Source: Clostridia bacterium (GTDB taxonomy: Bacteria; Bacillota; Clostridia; Oscillospirales; CAG-272). Taken from it: a DNA stretch of 8,974 bases. The stretch lies in NCBI GenBank assembly GCA_017960705.1, contig JAGCYR010000101.1, positions 1 to 8,974 of the forward strand. Reading direction: 5' to 3'. Position 1 is the first letter of the stretch, and each line of letters opens with the position of its first letter. Below the pieces are notes generated by a model. The model was given only the letters and a program-made list of their open reading frames with translations. It made no database searches and was not told the DNA's origin. Positions 1 to 7,805 of this stretch are shown in pieces. Both the position numbers and the translations under genes were made by a program.

Positions 1-2232
1 CGGGAGACTGTCGCGGAAGACCACGATACGGGGGTACTTATACGGGGCGGTGTTCTTTTTGACGTAGTTCTGGATCTCTTTTTTCAGTTCCTCGGTCGGC
101 TCGGTGCCGGGGACCAGAACGATGCTCGCCTTGACCACCTGACCTCTCACCGGGTCGGGCTCGGGAGAGACGCCGCATTCGAGGACGTAGGGGAGCTCCA
201 TGATGACCGATTCGATCTCGAACGGCCCGATGCGGTAGCCCGAGGATTTGATCACGTCGTCGATGCGCCCGACGTACCAGTAGAAGCCGTCCTCGTCGCG
301 CCACGCCGTGTCGCCGGTGTGGTAGTACCCGTCGTGCCAGACTTCGCGGGTCTTTTCTTCATCTTTATAATACCCGAGGAACAGACCGCAGGGCGGCTTC
401 TCCCCGACGCGGATGACGATCTCGCCGGTCTCGCCGACAGGCACGGGATTCCCGTCGGGATCGACGATATCGACGTCGTAGAGCGGGCTGGGCTTGCCCA
501 TCGAGCCGACCTTATGCGTCCCGCCGAGCAGGTTGCCGATCGAGAGCGTGGTCTCGGTCTGTCCGAATCCCTCCATGGTCTGCAGCCCCGTCGCGCGCTC
601 GAACTGGTAGTAGACTTCGGGGTTCAGCGCCTCGCCCGCCGTCGTCATATGACGGATGGAGGAAAGATCGTATTTCGAGATATCCTCGTTCACCATCATC
701 CGGAGCATGGTCGGGGGCGCGCAGAAGCTGGTGATGTGGTACTTCGCGAACATCGGCAGGATGTCGGCGGCGGAGAAGCGGTCGAAATCGTAGACGAAGA
801 CCGCGCCCTCGCAGAGCCACTGTCCGTAGAGCTTGCCCCAGAGCGCCTTGCCCCATCCGGTGTCCGAAATGGTCAGGTGCAGCCCGTCCTCGGAAACTCC
901 GTGCCAGTATTTCGCCGTGACGTAGTGACCCAGCGGGTACTGGTAGCTGTGGACGGCGATCTTGGGATAGCCCGTCGTGCCGGAGGTGAAGAACATCAGC
1001 ATCGGGTCGCGCCCGCAGGGGGTCTCCTCGGTGCGGTAGAAATGCGCGCTGTAGAGCGGGTATTCCGCGTCGAAATCGTGCCAGCCCTCGCGCGAGCCTC
1101 CGACCAGCAGCTTGTGGTCGAGCTTGCCGACCTTCTCCTCCGCCAGTTCGATCTGGTGCGCCGTGTCGCCGTCGGTCGAGCAGACGATCGCCGAGACCCC
1201 CGCCGAAGTGAAGCGGTACTCGTAGTCGTGCATCTGGAGCTGATCGGTCGCGGGGATCGCGATCGCGCCGAGCTTGTGGAGCGCGATGATCGAGAACCAG
1301 AACTGGTAGTGACGCTTCAGGACCAGCATCACGCGGTCGCCCGGCTTGATCCCGATCGACTTGAAATAGTTTGCGCACTGGTTGGACGCGCGCTTGATAT
1401 CGTTGAAGGTGAAGCGGCGCTCGACGTTCTCGCGGTCGATATGGAGCATCGCCAGCTTATCGGGCGAACGCTTCGCGATCGCGTCGACCACGTCGAAGCC
1501 GAAGTTGAACTTGTCCTCGTTTTTGAAGGTGATCTTGGTGCAGAGCCCGTTCTCGTCCTCGACGGTATCGGCGAACTGCTCCCCGACCGTCTTATGGGTC
1601 GGCAGAACGTTCGGCACCAGACTGCTGCGCACGATCTTCTCCTCGACGTCCTCGCCGGGCAGGACCACCGCGACGAAGAGACAGTCTTCGCCCCCGACCG
1701 CGATCATCCCGTGCGGGGTCGAACTGTTGTAGTAGATACTGTCGCCCTCCGAGAGCAGTTCGACGTGGTCGCCGACCTGCACCTTGAGCTGACCCTTCAT
1801 CACGAGGTCGAACTCCTGCCCCGAGTGTTTGGTCAGGTGGATGGGCTTATCCTGGAGTTCCTCGCTGTATTCGTAGCGGACCCAGTAAGGCTCGGCGATC
1901 TTCTTACGGAAGAAGGGCGCCAGGTTCTTGATCTCGATCCCGTCCTCTTTCGCCGTCTCCTGCCCCTCGCCCCGCCGCGTGACGGTGTAGGAGGACAGAT
2001 GGGCGCTCTGCCCCTCGAGCAGGTCGGTGATCCCGATCCCGAAGGCGAGGGCGCATTTGTGGATGAAGGTAAAGGGGAAGTCGACCTCGCCGTTCTCAAA
2101 CGCGAGATACTCCTTCTCCGAAACCTCGGTCTTCTTCGCCATCTCGGACACGGAATAACCCGAAATGTCCCGCATCTCGCGGATCCGGACGGCGACCTCC
2201 TTCAGTTTTTCGGTCTCAACGGTAGTTGCCAT
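1..2232 (-). CDS. XRE-cupin-acyl-CoA synthetase fusion protein, 3' end cut by window edge
   Basis: One uninterrupted frame of 744 codons runs from an ATG at 2232 to the window edge. Residues about 10-72 form an XRE/Cro-type helix-turn-helix (IREMRDISGYSVSEMAKKT, then the YLAFENGEVDFP segment typical of these domains). Residues about 125-192 form a cupin; H136, E140 and H174 are candidate metal ligands, and the first His of the usual HxH is replaced. From about 245 on it is an AMP-forming ligase with the P-loop TSGTTGYPK (416-424), GFGQTET (555-561), YHTGD (637-641) and VGRIDDVIKSSGYRIG (654-669). The SDTGWGKALWG region (about 478-488) resembles medium-chain/ACSM-type acyl-CoA synthetases, which make acyl-CoA and AMP from a carboxylate, ATP and CoA. 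The sequence stops after the TAPYKYPR motif, just before the expected catalytic A10 lysine. A ribosome binding site (AAAGGG, 8 nt spacing) and the T-box leader lie upstream. The fusion is seen directly; the substrate is unknown. Confidence 0.93.
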   Translation of the reverse strand, partial: MATTVETEKLKEVAVRIREMRDISGYSVSEMAKKTEVSEKEYLAFENGEVDFPFTFIHKCALAFGIGITDLLEGQSAHLSSYTVTRRGEGQETAKEDGIEIKNLAPFFRKKIAEPYWVRYEYSEELQDKPIHLTKHSGQEFDLVMKGQLKVQVGDHVELLSEGDSIYYNSSTPHGMIAVGGEDCLFVAVVLPGEDVEEKIVRSSLVPNVLPTHKTVGEQFADTVEDENGLCTKITFKNEDKFNFGFDVVDAIAKRSPDKLAMLHIDRENVERRFTFNDIKRASNQCANYFKSIGIKPGDRVMLVLKRHYQFWFSIIALHKLGAIAIPATDQLQMHDYEYRFTSAGVSAIVCSTDGDTAHQIELAEEKVGKLDHKLLVGGSREGWHDFDAEYPLYSAHFYRTEETPCGRDPMLMFFTSGTTGYPKIAVHSYQYPLGHYVTAKYWHGVSEDGLHLTISDTGWGKALWGKLYGQWLCEGAVFVYDFDRFSAADILPMFAKYHITSFCAPPTMLRMMVNEDISKYDLSSIRHMTTAGEALNPEVYYQFERATGLQTMEGFGQTETTLSIGNLLGGTHKVGSMGKPSPLYDVDIVDPDGNPVPVGETGEIVIRVGEKPPCGLFLGYYKDEEKTREVWHDGYYHTGDTAWRDEDGFYWYVGRIDDVIKSSGYRIGPFEIESVIMELPYVLECGVSPEPDPVRGQVVKASIVLVPGTEPTEELKKEIQNYVKKNTAPYKYPRIVVFRDSLP

Positions 2233-2250
2233 ACTGTTTTCCCTTTCTTG

Positions 2251-2524
2251 TAAAACAAAAAACCCATCTCAAAGCTTCCTTTGAGACGGGTGCAAACGCA
2301 CGCGCGGTACCACTCAAATTGCCGTCTTTCGACGACCTCTCACGGGATCCATCAATCCCTCTGCCTTAACGCGGCGATCACGGGAGGCGCTTACTTGCTT
2401 TCGCGTTCGGCTCTCCGGCTCGGAAGGGATGGGCTCTTTGATCTCTTGCCGTCGGTTCGCACCGTCCACCGACTCTCTGGAGGCATCGGATCCAGCCGTC
2501 TTCGTCACAGCCGTTCTGAATTAT
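2251..2524 (-). promoter_or_regulatory. T-box riboswitch leader of the XRE-cupin-ligase gene
   Basis: The minus-strand leader folds as a T-box. Stem I (2513-2416) has a basal CGGCU/AGCCG helix, a kink-turn-like GUGAC/CGAG region, a GAAG/CUUC helix and a specifier loop. Above these lie GAUC/GAUC and UGCC/GGCA helices, an AGAGA bulge and a GUCGGU/ACCGAC helix capped by GGACGGUGCGA, which fits the conserved distal loop. The T-box core GAGUGGUACCGCG (about 2315-2303) contains the UGGU bulge that pairs with the tRNA NCCA end. The final U implies a tRNA with an A discriminator base, which argues against tRNA-Gly, -Glu, -Trp or -His. The specifier is not certain: counting from the GAGC element as in glyQS leaders gives AUC (Ile) at 2430-2428, while the overlapping GCC (Ala) or CCC (Pro) are possible. 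Uncharged tRNA should stabilise the antiterminator and turn the downstream gene on. Confidence 0.93.
2257..2290 (-). terminator. T-box intrinsic terminator hairpin
   Basis: On the minus strand a 12-bp stem (CCCGUCUCAAAG pairing with CUUUGAGAUGGG, including one G-U) closes a GAAG tetraloop and is followed by six U residues. It lies directly 3' of the T-box antiterminator core and 24 nt before the start codon. It is the conditional terminator of the riboswitch, not the end of the upstream hydrolase gene. Confidence 0.95.
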
Positions 2525-2530
2525 GGACAC

Positions 2531-2559
2531 ATTGTAGCACAAGCAAAACCGCTTGTCAA
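2531..2559 (-). promoter_or_regulatory. sigma-A promoter for the T-box leader
   Basis: The minus strand shows a perfect -35 box TTGACA (2559-2554), a 17-bp spacer and a -10 box TACAAT (2536-2531). The likely start of transcription is A2524. It begins 13 bases after the stop codon of the SGNH hydrolase gene and sits in a locally A/T-richer patch than the surrounding genes. Stem I of the T-box starts about 10 nt downstream of the predicted start, as is usual for T-box leaders. Confidence 0.88.
2539..2556. promoter_or_regulatory. inverted repeat inside the promoter, candidate operator
   Basis: ACAAGC and GCTTGT form a perfect 6-bp inverted repeat with a 6-base centre. It overlaps the 3' half of the -35 box and most of the spacer of the promoter. 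A repressor bound here would block RNA polymerase. The downstream gene encodes an XRE domain, a family that often binds short inverted repeats in its own promoter, so self-control is a reasonable guess. With short arms, chance occurrence cannot be excluded. Confidence 0.4.
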
Positions 2560-2572
2560 GTGTTTTTTCGAA

Positions 2573-3412
2573 TTATTTTTCGTTCGGTGTATACGCGCCG
2601 GTATCTTTGGTGTTCCTCCACGGCGTGCCGATAAAGCCGACCTGCTTGAAATCCGCAGTGTTGTGCCGGATGATATAGTCGATATACGAGCCGATCATCC
2701 GCGCGAAGAGCAGATACCCCATCGGGTTGAGATGCCCGCCGAGCTGATAGTGCTCGGCAAAGGTCTTGTCAAACTCCGGGGCGTACTTTGCGATATCGAG
2801 AACGTAGGTGCGCGGGAACAGCTCGGGCAGGCGGCGGATCCCTTCGTTCAGCTTGTCCTCGAGCGCCTGCCGTTTGGGATTCCCGGCGCCGCGGTGGTCG
2901 CGCGGGACCGTAATGGGGAAGAAGAAGGCGTCGGGGCGGTTCGCTCTCAGGCGGGTGATGATCCTACCGTAATAGCCGAGCGCCGTTGCGGGGTTGTTGT
3001 CGCCGTTCTCGGGGTCGATATCGTTTCCCGACCCGATTCCGACGCCGCTTCCGAGCGCTTTGGAGATATCGTTCACGCCGAGCGCGATAATATAGGCGTC
3101 GCAGAGTTTGTCGGTTCCCCAGAACCCGTGTCTCTCGGCAAAACCGTTCCAGTATTCCTGCGCCGTCATACCGCCGCGCGAGAAGTTCCAAACCTTGCTT
3201 CCCGTCATCCGGGCGAGGAACTGCCCCCACGAGTATTCAAAGGTATCGTGGTAGGTCTTATTTCCCGTCGCGGGATCGGTCGCTTCGAACTCTCCCGAGG
3301 AGAGCGAGTCGCCGATACACCCGATCGTGCGGAAAATCGCGGTAAAACCCCCCGTCGGATCCAGCCGATCCAGGGGCTTCTCGTTTTTATCGGGGCAGGG
3401 ATCGAAGATCAT
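2573..3412 (-). CDS. SGNH/GDSL-family hydrolase
   Basis: This 279-residue protein shows the SGNH blocks. Block I is IGDSLSSGE with nucleophile S36. Block II is the NFSRGGMTAQ region (G80/G81). Block III is LGVNDISK with G112 and N114. Block V is GGHLNPMGY with H227; the usual DxxH acid position is not a clean Asp (LGGH). Members of the family hydrolyse esters, often acyl or acetyl groups on carbohydrates or lipids; the substrate here cannot be told. There is no signal peptide or membrane segment at the N-terminus, so it is probably cytoplasmic. The ATG at 3412 has a strong AAAGGAG site 7 nt upstream. The gene starts 36 nt after atpC with no terminator between, so it is likely a last cistron of the ATP synthase operon. 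No clear terminator follows it. Confidence 0.9.
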   Translation of the reverse strand: MIFDPCPDKNEKPLDRLDPTGGFTAIFRTIGCIGDSLSSGEFEATDPATGNKTYHDTFEYSWGQFLARMTGSKVWNFSRGGMTAQEYWNGFAERHGFWGTDKLCDAYIIALGVNDISKALGSGVGIGSGNDIDPENGDNNPATALGYYGRIITRLRANRPDAFFFPITVPRDHRGAGNPKRQALEDKLNEGIRRLPELFPRTYVLDIAKYAPEFDKTFAEHYQLGGHLNPMGYLLFARMIGSYIDYIIRHNTADFKQVGFIGTPWRNTKDTGAYTPNEK

Positions 3413-3449
3413 AACGGTTCTCCTTTGTTATAAAAGGATGAAAAGTCCC

Positions 3450-3713
3450 TCACTCGTCGTCCCAGGTAAAGTCGGTCGACAGGAGCCGCACGACCTCCTT
3501 GGTGACGGTGAGATACCCGCCCGAGCACTTGGCGTGGCGGATCTTGCCTCCCGCGTACACGCGGCAGGAGCCCTTCGCCAGAGCGGTCATAAACGGGATG
3601 TGCCCCGCCATGATCGCGAGATCCCCCGTGATCGCGCGGACCGAGAGCTGATCCGCGTCGCCGTCGTAACGCAATCCGTCGGGCGCCGCGATCTGTAAAT
3701 GAAACGCTTTCAT
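3450..3713 (-). CDS. atpC: ATP synthase F1 epsilon subunit, short form
   Basis: Epsilon is part of the central stalk; with gamma it couples rotation of the c-ring to catalysis in alpha3beta3. The 87 residues match only the N-terminal beta-sandwich: FHLQIAAPDG, then GDLAIMAGHIPFMTALAKG (30-48) and the SGGYLTVTKEVVRLLSTD strand region (64-81). Most bacterial epsilon subunits are about 130-140 residues and end in a two-helix domain that can extend and inhibit ATP hydrolysis. Here the protein stops with DDE right after the sandwich, and only 36 nt separate the stop from the next gene, so no hidden remnant remains. The ATG at 3713 is chosen because AAGGAGGT lies 7 nt upstream and the protein aligns from there. 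The longer open frame to 3881 is translated hairpin repeat. Confidence 0.95.
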   Translation of the reverse strand: MKAFHLQIAAPDGLRYDGDADQLSVRAITGDLAIMAGHIPFMTALAKGSCRVYAGGKIRHAKCSGGYLTVTKEVVRLLSTDFTWDDE

Positions 3714-3740
3714 TGGAAGGACCTCCTTTCGGGGTATTGT

Positions 3741-3880
3741 CGCGCCGGGGGCGCGAATGATGTAGGCGCGATGCGCCAAATGATGTAGCGTCCGGGGGAC
3801 GCTAATGACGTTGCGTCTGCGACGCAGTGAAGTTGCGCCAAGGCGCAGTGATGAAATCGCCGGCGCGGCTGGCGATTTCA
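3741..3880. repeat. array of six tandem hairpins between atpD and atpC
   Basis: Six perfect inverted repeats follow one another (plus-strand coordinates). They are 3741-3755 (CGCGCC, loop GGG), 3765-3777 (GGCGC, loop GAT), 3787-3803 (AGCGTCC, loop GGG), 3812-3826 (TGCGTC, loop TGC), 3834-3847 (TGCGCC, loop AA) and 3852-3880 (TGAAATCGCC, 9-nt loop). Stem sequences differ, but the linkers are alike: AATGATGT, AAATGATGT, AATGACGT, GTGAAGT and a shorter GTGA. Start-to-start spacing is 24, 22, 25, 22 and 18 bases. The array fills nearly all of the 178-nt atpD-atpC gap, starting 11 nt after the atpD stop and ending 12 nt before the atpC ribosome binding site. Transcribed from the minus strand it would fold into a row of stable stems. 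There is no U-tract, so it does not look like a terminator. Confidence 0.9.
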
Positions 3881-3891
3881 TAGGGGGGCGG

Positions 3892-5295
3892 TTACTGTTT
3901 TTCCTGGATCTTCTGGGCTTTTTCGACCGCCTGGTCGATCGTGCCGACGAACAGGAACGCGGATTCGGGCAGGTCGTCGTGCTTGCCGTCGAGGATTTCG
4001 CGGAAGCCGCGGATGGTCTCCTTGAGCGGAACGTAGGTGCCGGGAAGCCCCGTGAACTGTTCCGCGACGGTGAACGACTGCGACAGGAATCTTTGCACCT
4101 TGCGGGCGCGGGCGACGGTCAGTTTGTACTCTTCCGAGAGCTCGTCGATACCCATGATCGCGATGATGTCCTGCAGCTCGTTATACCGCTGCAGGATCTT
4201 CTGCACCCCGCGGGCGACCTCGTAGTGCTCCTCGCCCACCACGTCGGGGGAGAGGATGCGGCTGGTCGAATCGAGCGGATCGACGGCGGGATAGATGCCC
4301 TGCGACGCGATGGTACGCGAAAGAACGGTGGTCGCGTCGAGGTGCGCGAAGGTGGTGGCGGGCGCCGGGTCGGTCAGGTCGTCCGCGGGGACGTAGACCG
4401 CCTGGACCGAGGTGATCGAACCGCGGTTGGTCGAGGTGATCCGCTCCTGGAGCGCGCCCATCTCGGTCGCCAGGGTCGGCTGATAACCGACGGCGGACGG
4501 CATCCGTCCGAGCAGAGCGGAGACTTCGGACCCCGCTTGGGTAAAGCGGAAGATGTTGTCGATGAAGAGCAGAACGTCCTGCCCCTCCTTATCGCGGAAG
4601 TATTCCGCCATCGTCAGCCCCGAAAGACCGACGCGCATTCTCGCTCCGGGCGGCTCGTTCATCTGACCGTAGACCAAAGCGGTCTTGGAAAGAACGCCCG
4701 ATTCCTTCATTTCGTTATACAGGTCGTTCCCCTCACGGGTGCGTTCGCCGACCCCGGTAAAGACCGAGATACCGCCGTGCTGTTTGGCGATATTGTTGAT
4801 CAGCTCCATGATGATAACGGTCTTGCCGACGCCCGCGCCGCCGAAGAGCCCGATCTTACCGCCCTTGGAGTAGGGGCAGATCAGGTCGATGACCTTGATG
4901 CCGGTCTCAAGGATCTCGGTCTCGGACTTCTGTTCCTCGAAGGTCGGAACGGGGCGGTGGATCTCCCAGCGCTCGGCGTTTACGGGATCGGGCTGATCGT
5001 CGACCGCCTCTCCGAGTACGTTGAAGATACGCCCGAGCGTGGATTTCCCGACCGGAACGGTGATGCCCCGTCCGGTGTCGACGGCTTCGGCGCCGCGGAC
5101 CAGCCCGTCGGTCGAGGACATCGCGATACAGCGCACGCTGCCGTCCCCGATATGCTGGGACACCTCGACGACCAGGCGTTTGCCCCCCTTGTCGATCTCG
5201 ATGGCGTGGTTCAGGGCGGGGAGTTCTCCGTCCTCAAACCGCACGTCCACGACCGGTCCGATGACCTGCGTGACGCGACCGATATGTTTCTCCAT
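3892..5295 (-). CDS. atpD: ATP synthase F1 beta subunit
   Basis: This is the catalytic subunit of F1, which forms the ATP-making sites of alpha3beta3 on the cytoplasmic face of the membrane. It has 467 residues, a normal length. Visible motifs are the Walker A GGAGVGKT (152-159), the catalytic GERTREGNDLY (183-193, E184 and R185), Walker B VLLFIDN (241-247, D246), the ATTFAHLDATTVLSR segment (313-327) and the DELSEE lever motif (384-389). An ATG start is used with a GGAAGG-type ribosome binding site about 9-10 nt upstream; the gap after atpG is 24 nt. The hairpin array follows the stop codon and may set the relative level or stability of the downstream atpC part of the message. Confidence 0.98.
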   Translation of the reverse strand: MEKHIGRVTQVIGPVVDVRFEDGELPALNHAIEIDKGGKRLVVEVSQHIGDGSVRCIAMSSTDGLVRGAEAVDTGRGITVPVGKSTLGRIFNVLGEAVDDQPDPVNAERWEIHRPVPTFEEQKSETEILETGIKVIDLICPYSKGGKIGLFGGAGVGKTVIIMELINNIAKQHGGISVFTGVGERTREGNDLYNEMKESGVLSKTALVYGQMNEPPGARMRVGLSGLTMAEYFRDKEGQDVLLFIDNIFRFTQAGSEVSALLGRMPSAVGYQPTLATEMGALQERITSTNRGSITSVQAVYVPADDLTDPAPATTFAHLDATTVLSRTIASQGIYPAVDPLDSTSRILSPDVVGEEHYEVARGVQKILQRYNELQDIIAIMGIDELSEEYKLTVARARKVQRFLSQSFTVAEQFTGLPGTYVPLKETIRGFREILDGKHDDLPESAFLFVGTIDQAVEKAQKIQEKQ

Positions 5296-5319
5296 CGGTT
5301 GTTTCCTTCCTTTTGGTTA

Positions 5320-6174
5320 TTACTGTTGTTCGGAGCCGCCGATGATCTCGGTGATCTCCTGCGTGATGGCGGACTGCCGCGCCCGGTTGTAGCGGAGCGA
5401 GAGCGTGTCGATCATTTCGCCCGCGTTCTTGGAGGCGGCGTCCATTGCGGTCCTGCGCGCCGCGAGTTCCGAGGTGTAGCTTTCGCAGACAGCTCCGTAG
5501 ATCATCCCCGACAGGTATTCGGGCGTGATCGCGTCGAGCACCGCGGTGGCGCTCGGGTCGTAGATCGTCTCGGCGCGTCTTACGCGTTCGCCCGTTCCCT
5601 CGTCCTTGTGCGGATCGAGCGGGAGAAGCGGCAGGGTCGCCGGATCCTGCGAGAGCATCGTGATATAGTCGGTGAAGATCAGCTTGACTTCGTCGTACTC
5701 CCCGCGGCGGAATCCGTCGGCGAGCAGCCGTCCGGCGGCAGCGCAATCTTCAAGCGAGAACCCTTCGAGCGAAGGCGTTTTTTCGGATAGACACGGGATC
5801 CCCCGGTGCCGGAAATACTCGCCCGCTCTTCTCCCGATCGGGAGGACGGCGTAGGGAAGTCCGTCGGACGTCTCCGCGAGCGCGGTCTTGAACACGTTGT
5901 TGTTGTACCCGCCGGCGAGCCCGCGGTCGCCCGCGATCACCACCAGCGCCCGCCGTTTGACCTCTTTGCGGGGGGCGAAGCTCGACTCCGCGATCCCCTC
6001 TCCGAAATCCGAGAGCGAGGCGACCAGCGTCTCGAAGAAGAAGCGGCTGCGTTCCATCCGCTCGGTCGCGTGACGGAGTTTCGACGAGGCGACCAGCTCC
6101 ATCGCCTTGGTGATGTGCATCGTGGATTCCACGCTGCGGATCCGGTTTCGGATCGCTTTTACGTCAGCGCCCAC
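5320..6174 (-). CDS. atpG: ATP synthase F1 gamma subunit
   Basis: Gamma is the rotor shaft inside alpha3beta3. The 284 residues show the conserved N-terminal helix (MHITKAMELVASSKLRHA, 19-36), the central Rossmann-like part (ALVVIAGDRGLAGGYN, 76-91) and the conserved C-terminal helix (ELAARRTAMDAASKNAGEM, then LRYNRARQSAITQEITEI). The start is a GTG at 6174 with an excellent AAAGGAGG site (6189-6182) 7 nt upstream. In the 38-nt gap after atpA a small hairpin (TTCCGT, loop GAG, ACGGAA; 6206-6192) sits just before the ribosome binding site. Nothing appears broken or unusual in the protein. Confidence 0.97.
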   Translation of the reverse strand: MGADVKAIRNRIRSVESTMHITKAMELVASSKLRHATERMERSRFFFETLVASLSDFGEGIAESSFAPRKEVKRRALVVIAGDRGLAGGYNNNVFKTALAETSDGLPYAVLPIGRRAGEYFRHRGIPCLSEKTPSLEGFSLEDCAAAGRLLADGFRRGEYDEVKLIFTDYITMLSQDPATLPLLPLDPHKDEGTGERVRRAETIYDPSATAVLDAITPEYLSGMIYGAVCESYTSELAARRTAMDAASKNAGEMIDTLSLRYNRARQSAITQEITEIIGGSEQQ

Positions 6175-6212
6175 GGCGGCGCCTCCTTTCTTTCCGTCTC
6201 ACGGAAGAATGA

Positions 6213-7721
<1,509 letters not shown>

Positions 7722-7750
7722 GGTGATACAATCCTTTCGTTCGGATTCGG

Positions 7751-7776
7751 ACGTTTTCCCCGCGAGCGGGGAACGT
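7751..7776 (-). other. intergenic hairpin before atpA
   Basis: In the minus-strand RNA, ACGUUCCCCG pairs with CGGGG-AA-AACGU around a CUCG loop: 10 pairs with a 2-nt bulge. It lies 13 nt upstream of the atpA ribosome binding site. There is no U-tract, so a role in mRNA stability, processing or translation level is more likely than termination. Confidence 0.55.
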
Positions 7777-7782
7777 ATGTAT

Positions 7783-7805
7783 GCGGTCAAACGTCCCGTG
7801 ACCGC
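7783..7805 (-). other. intergenic hairpin after atpH
   Basis: A perfect 7-bp stem (GCGGTCA with TGACCGC) closes a 9-nt loop, starting 7 nt after the atpH stop codon in the direction of transcription. Together with the hairpin at 7751-7776 it fills most of the atpH-atpA gap. No U-tract follows. Confidence 0.5.

Noticed and set aside
512..1378. Open frame of 288 codons on the minus strand inside the ligase gene
   Set aside because: It is another frame of the same strand, and the ligase frame carries all the conserved motifs. It is Arg-rich shadow sequence, not evidence for a frameshift.
319..2253. 644-codon open frame on the plus strand
   Set aside because: It lies antisense to the XRE-cupin-ligase gene, whose motifs are unmistakable. 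The translation is Arg/Asp/Val/Leu-rich without recognisable domains, the usual shadow of a high-GC gene.
2281..2634. Small open frames on both strands across the T-box region
   Set aside because: The region is explained by the promoter and structured leader RNA; the translations have no recognisable content.
2429..3433. 334-codon open frame on the plus strand
   Set aside because: It is antisense to the SGNH hydrolase and begins within the T-box leader; there is no support for translation.
3741..3880. CRISPR array
   Set aside because: There are no identical direct repeats with unique spacers. Here the stems vary, the linkers are only 4-9 bases, and no cas gene is nearby.
3741..3880. Intrinsic terminator ending the operon after atpD
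   Set aside because: None of the six stems is followed by a U-tract on the minus strand, and atpC follows at once with a strong ribosome binding site.
3714..3881. Upstream in-frame extension of atpC to 143 residues
   Set aside because: The extra 56 residues are the translated hairpin array. The strong ribosome binding site and family N-terminus both place the start at 3713.
3805..5790. 661-codon open frame on the plus strand
   Set aside because: It runs antisense through the hairpin array, atpD and part of atpG. The composition is that of an antisense shadow and no ribosome binding site or domain is seen.
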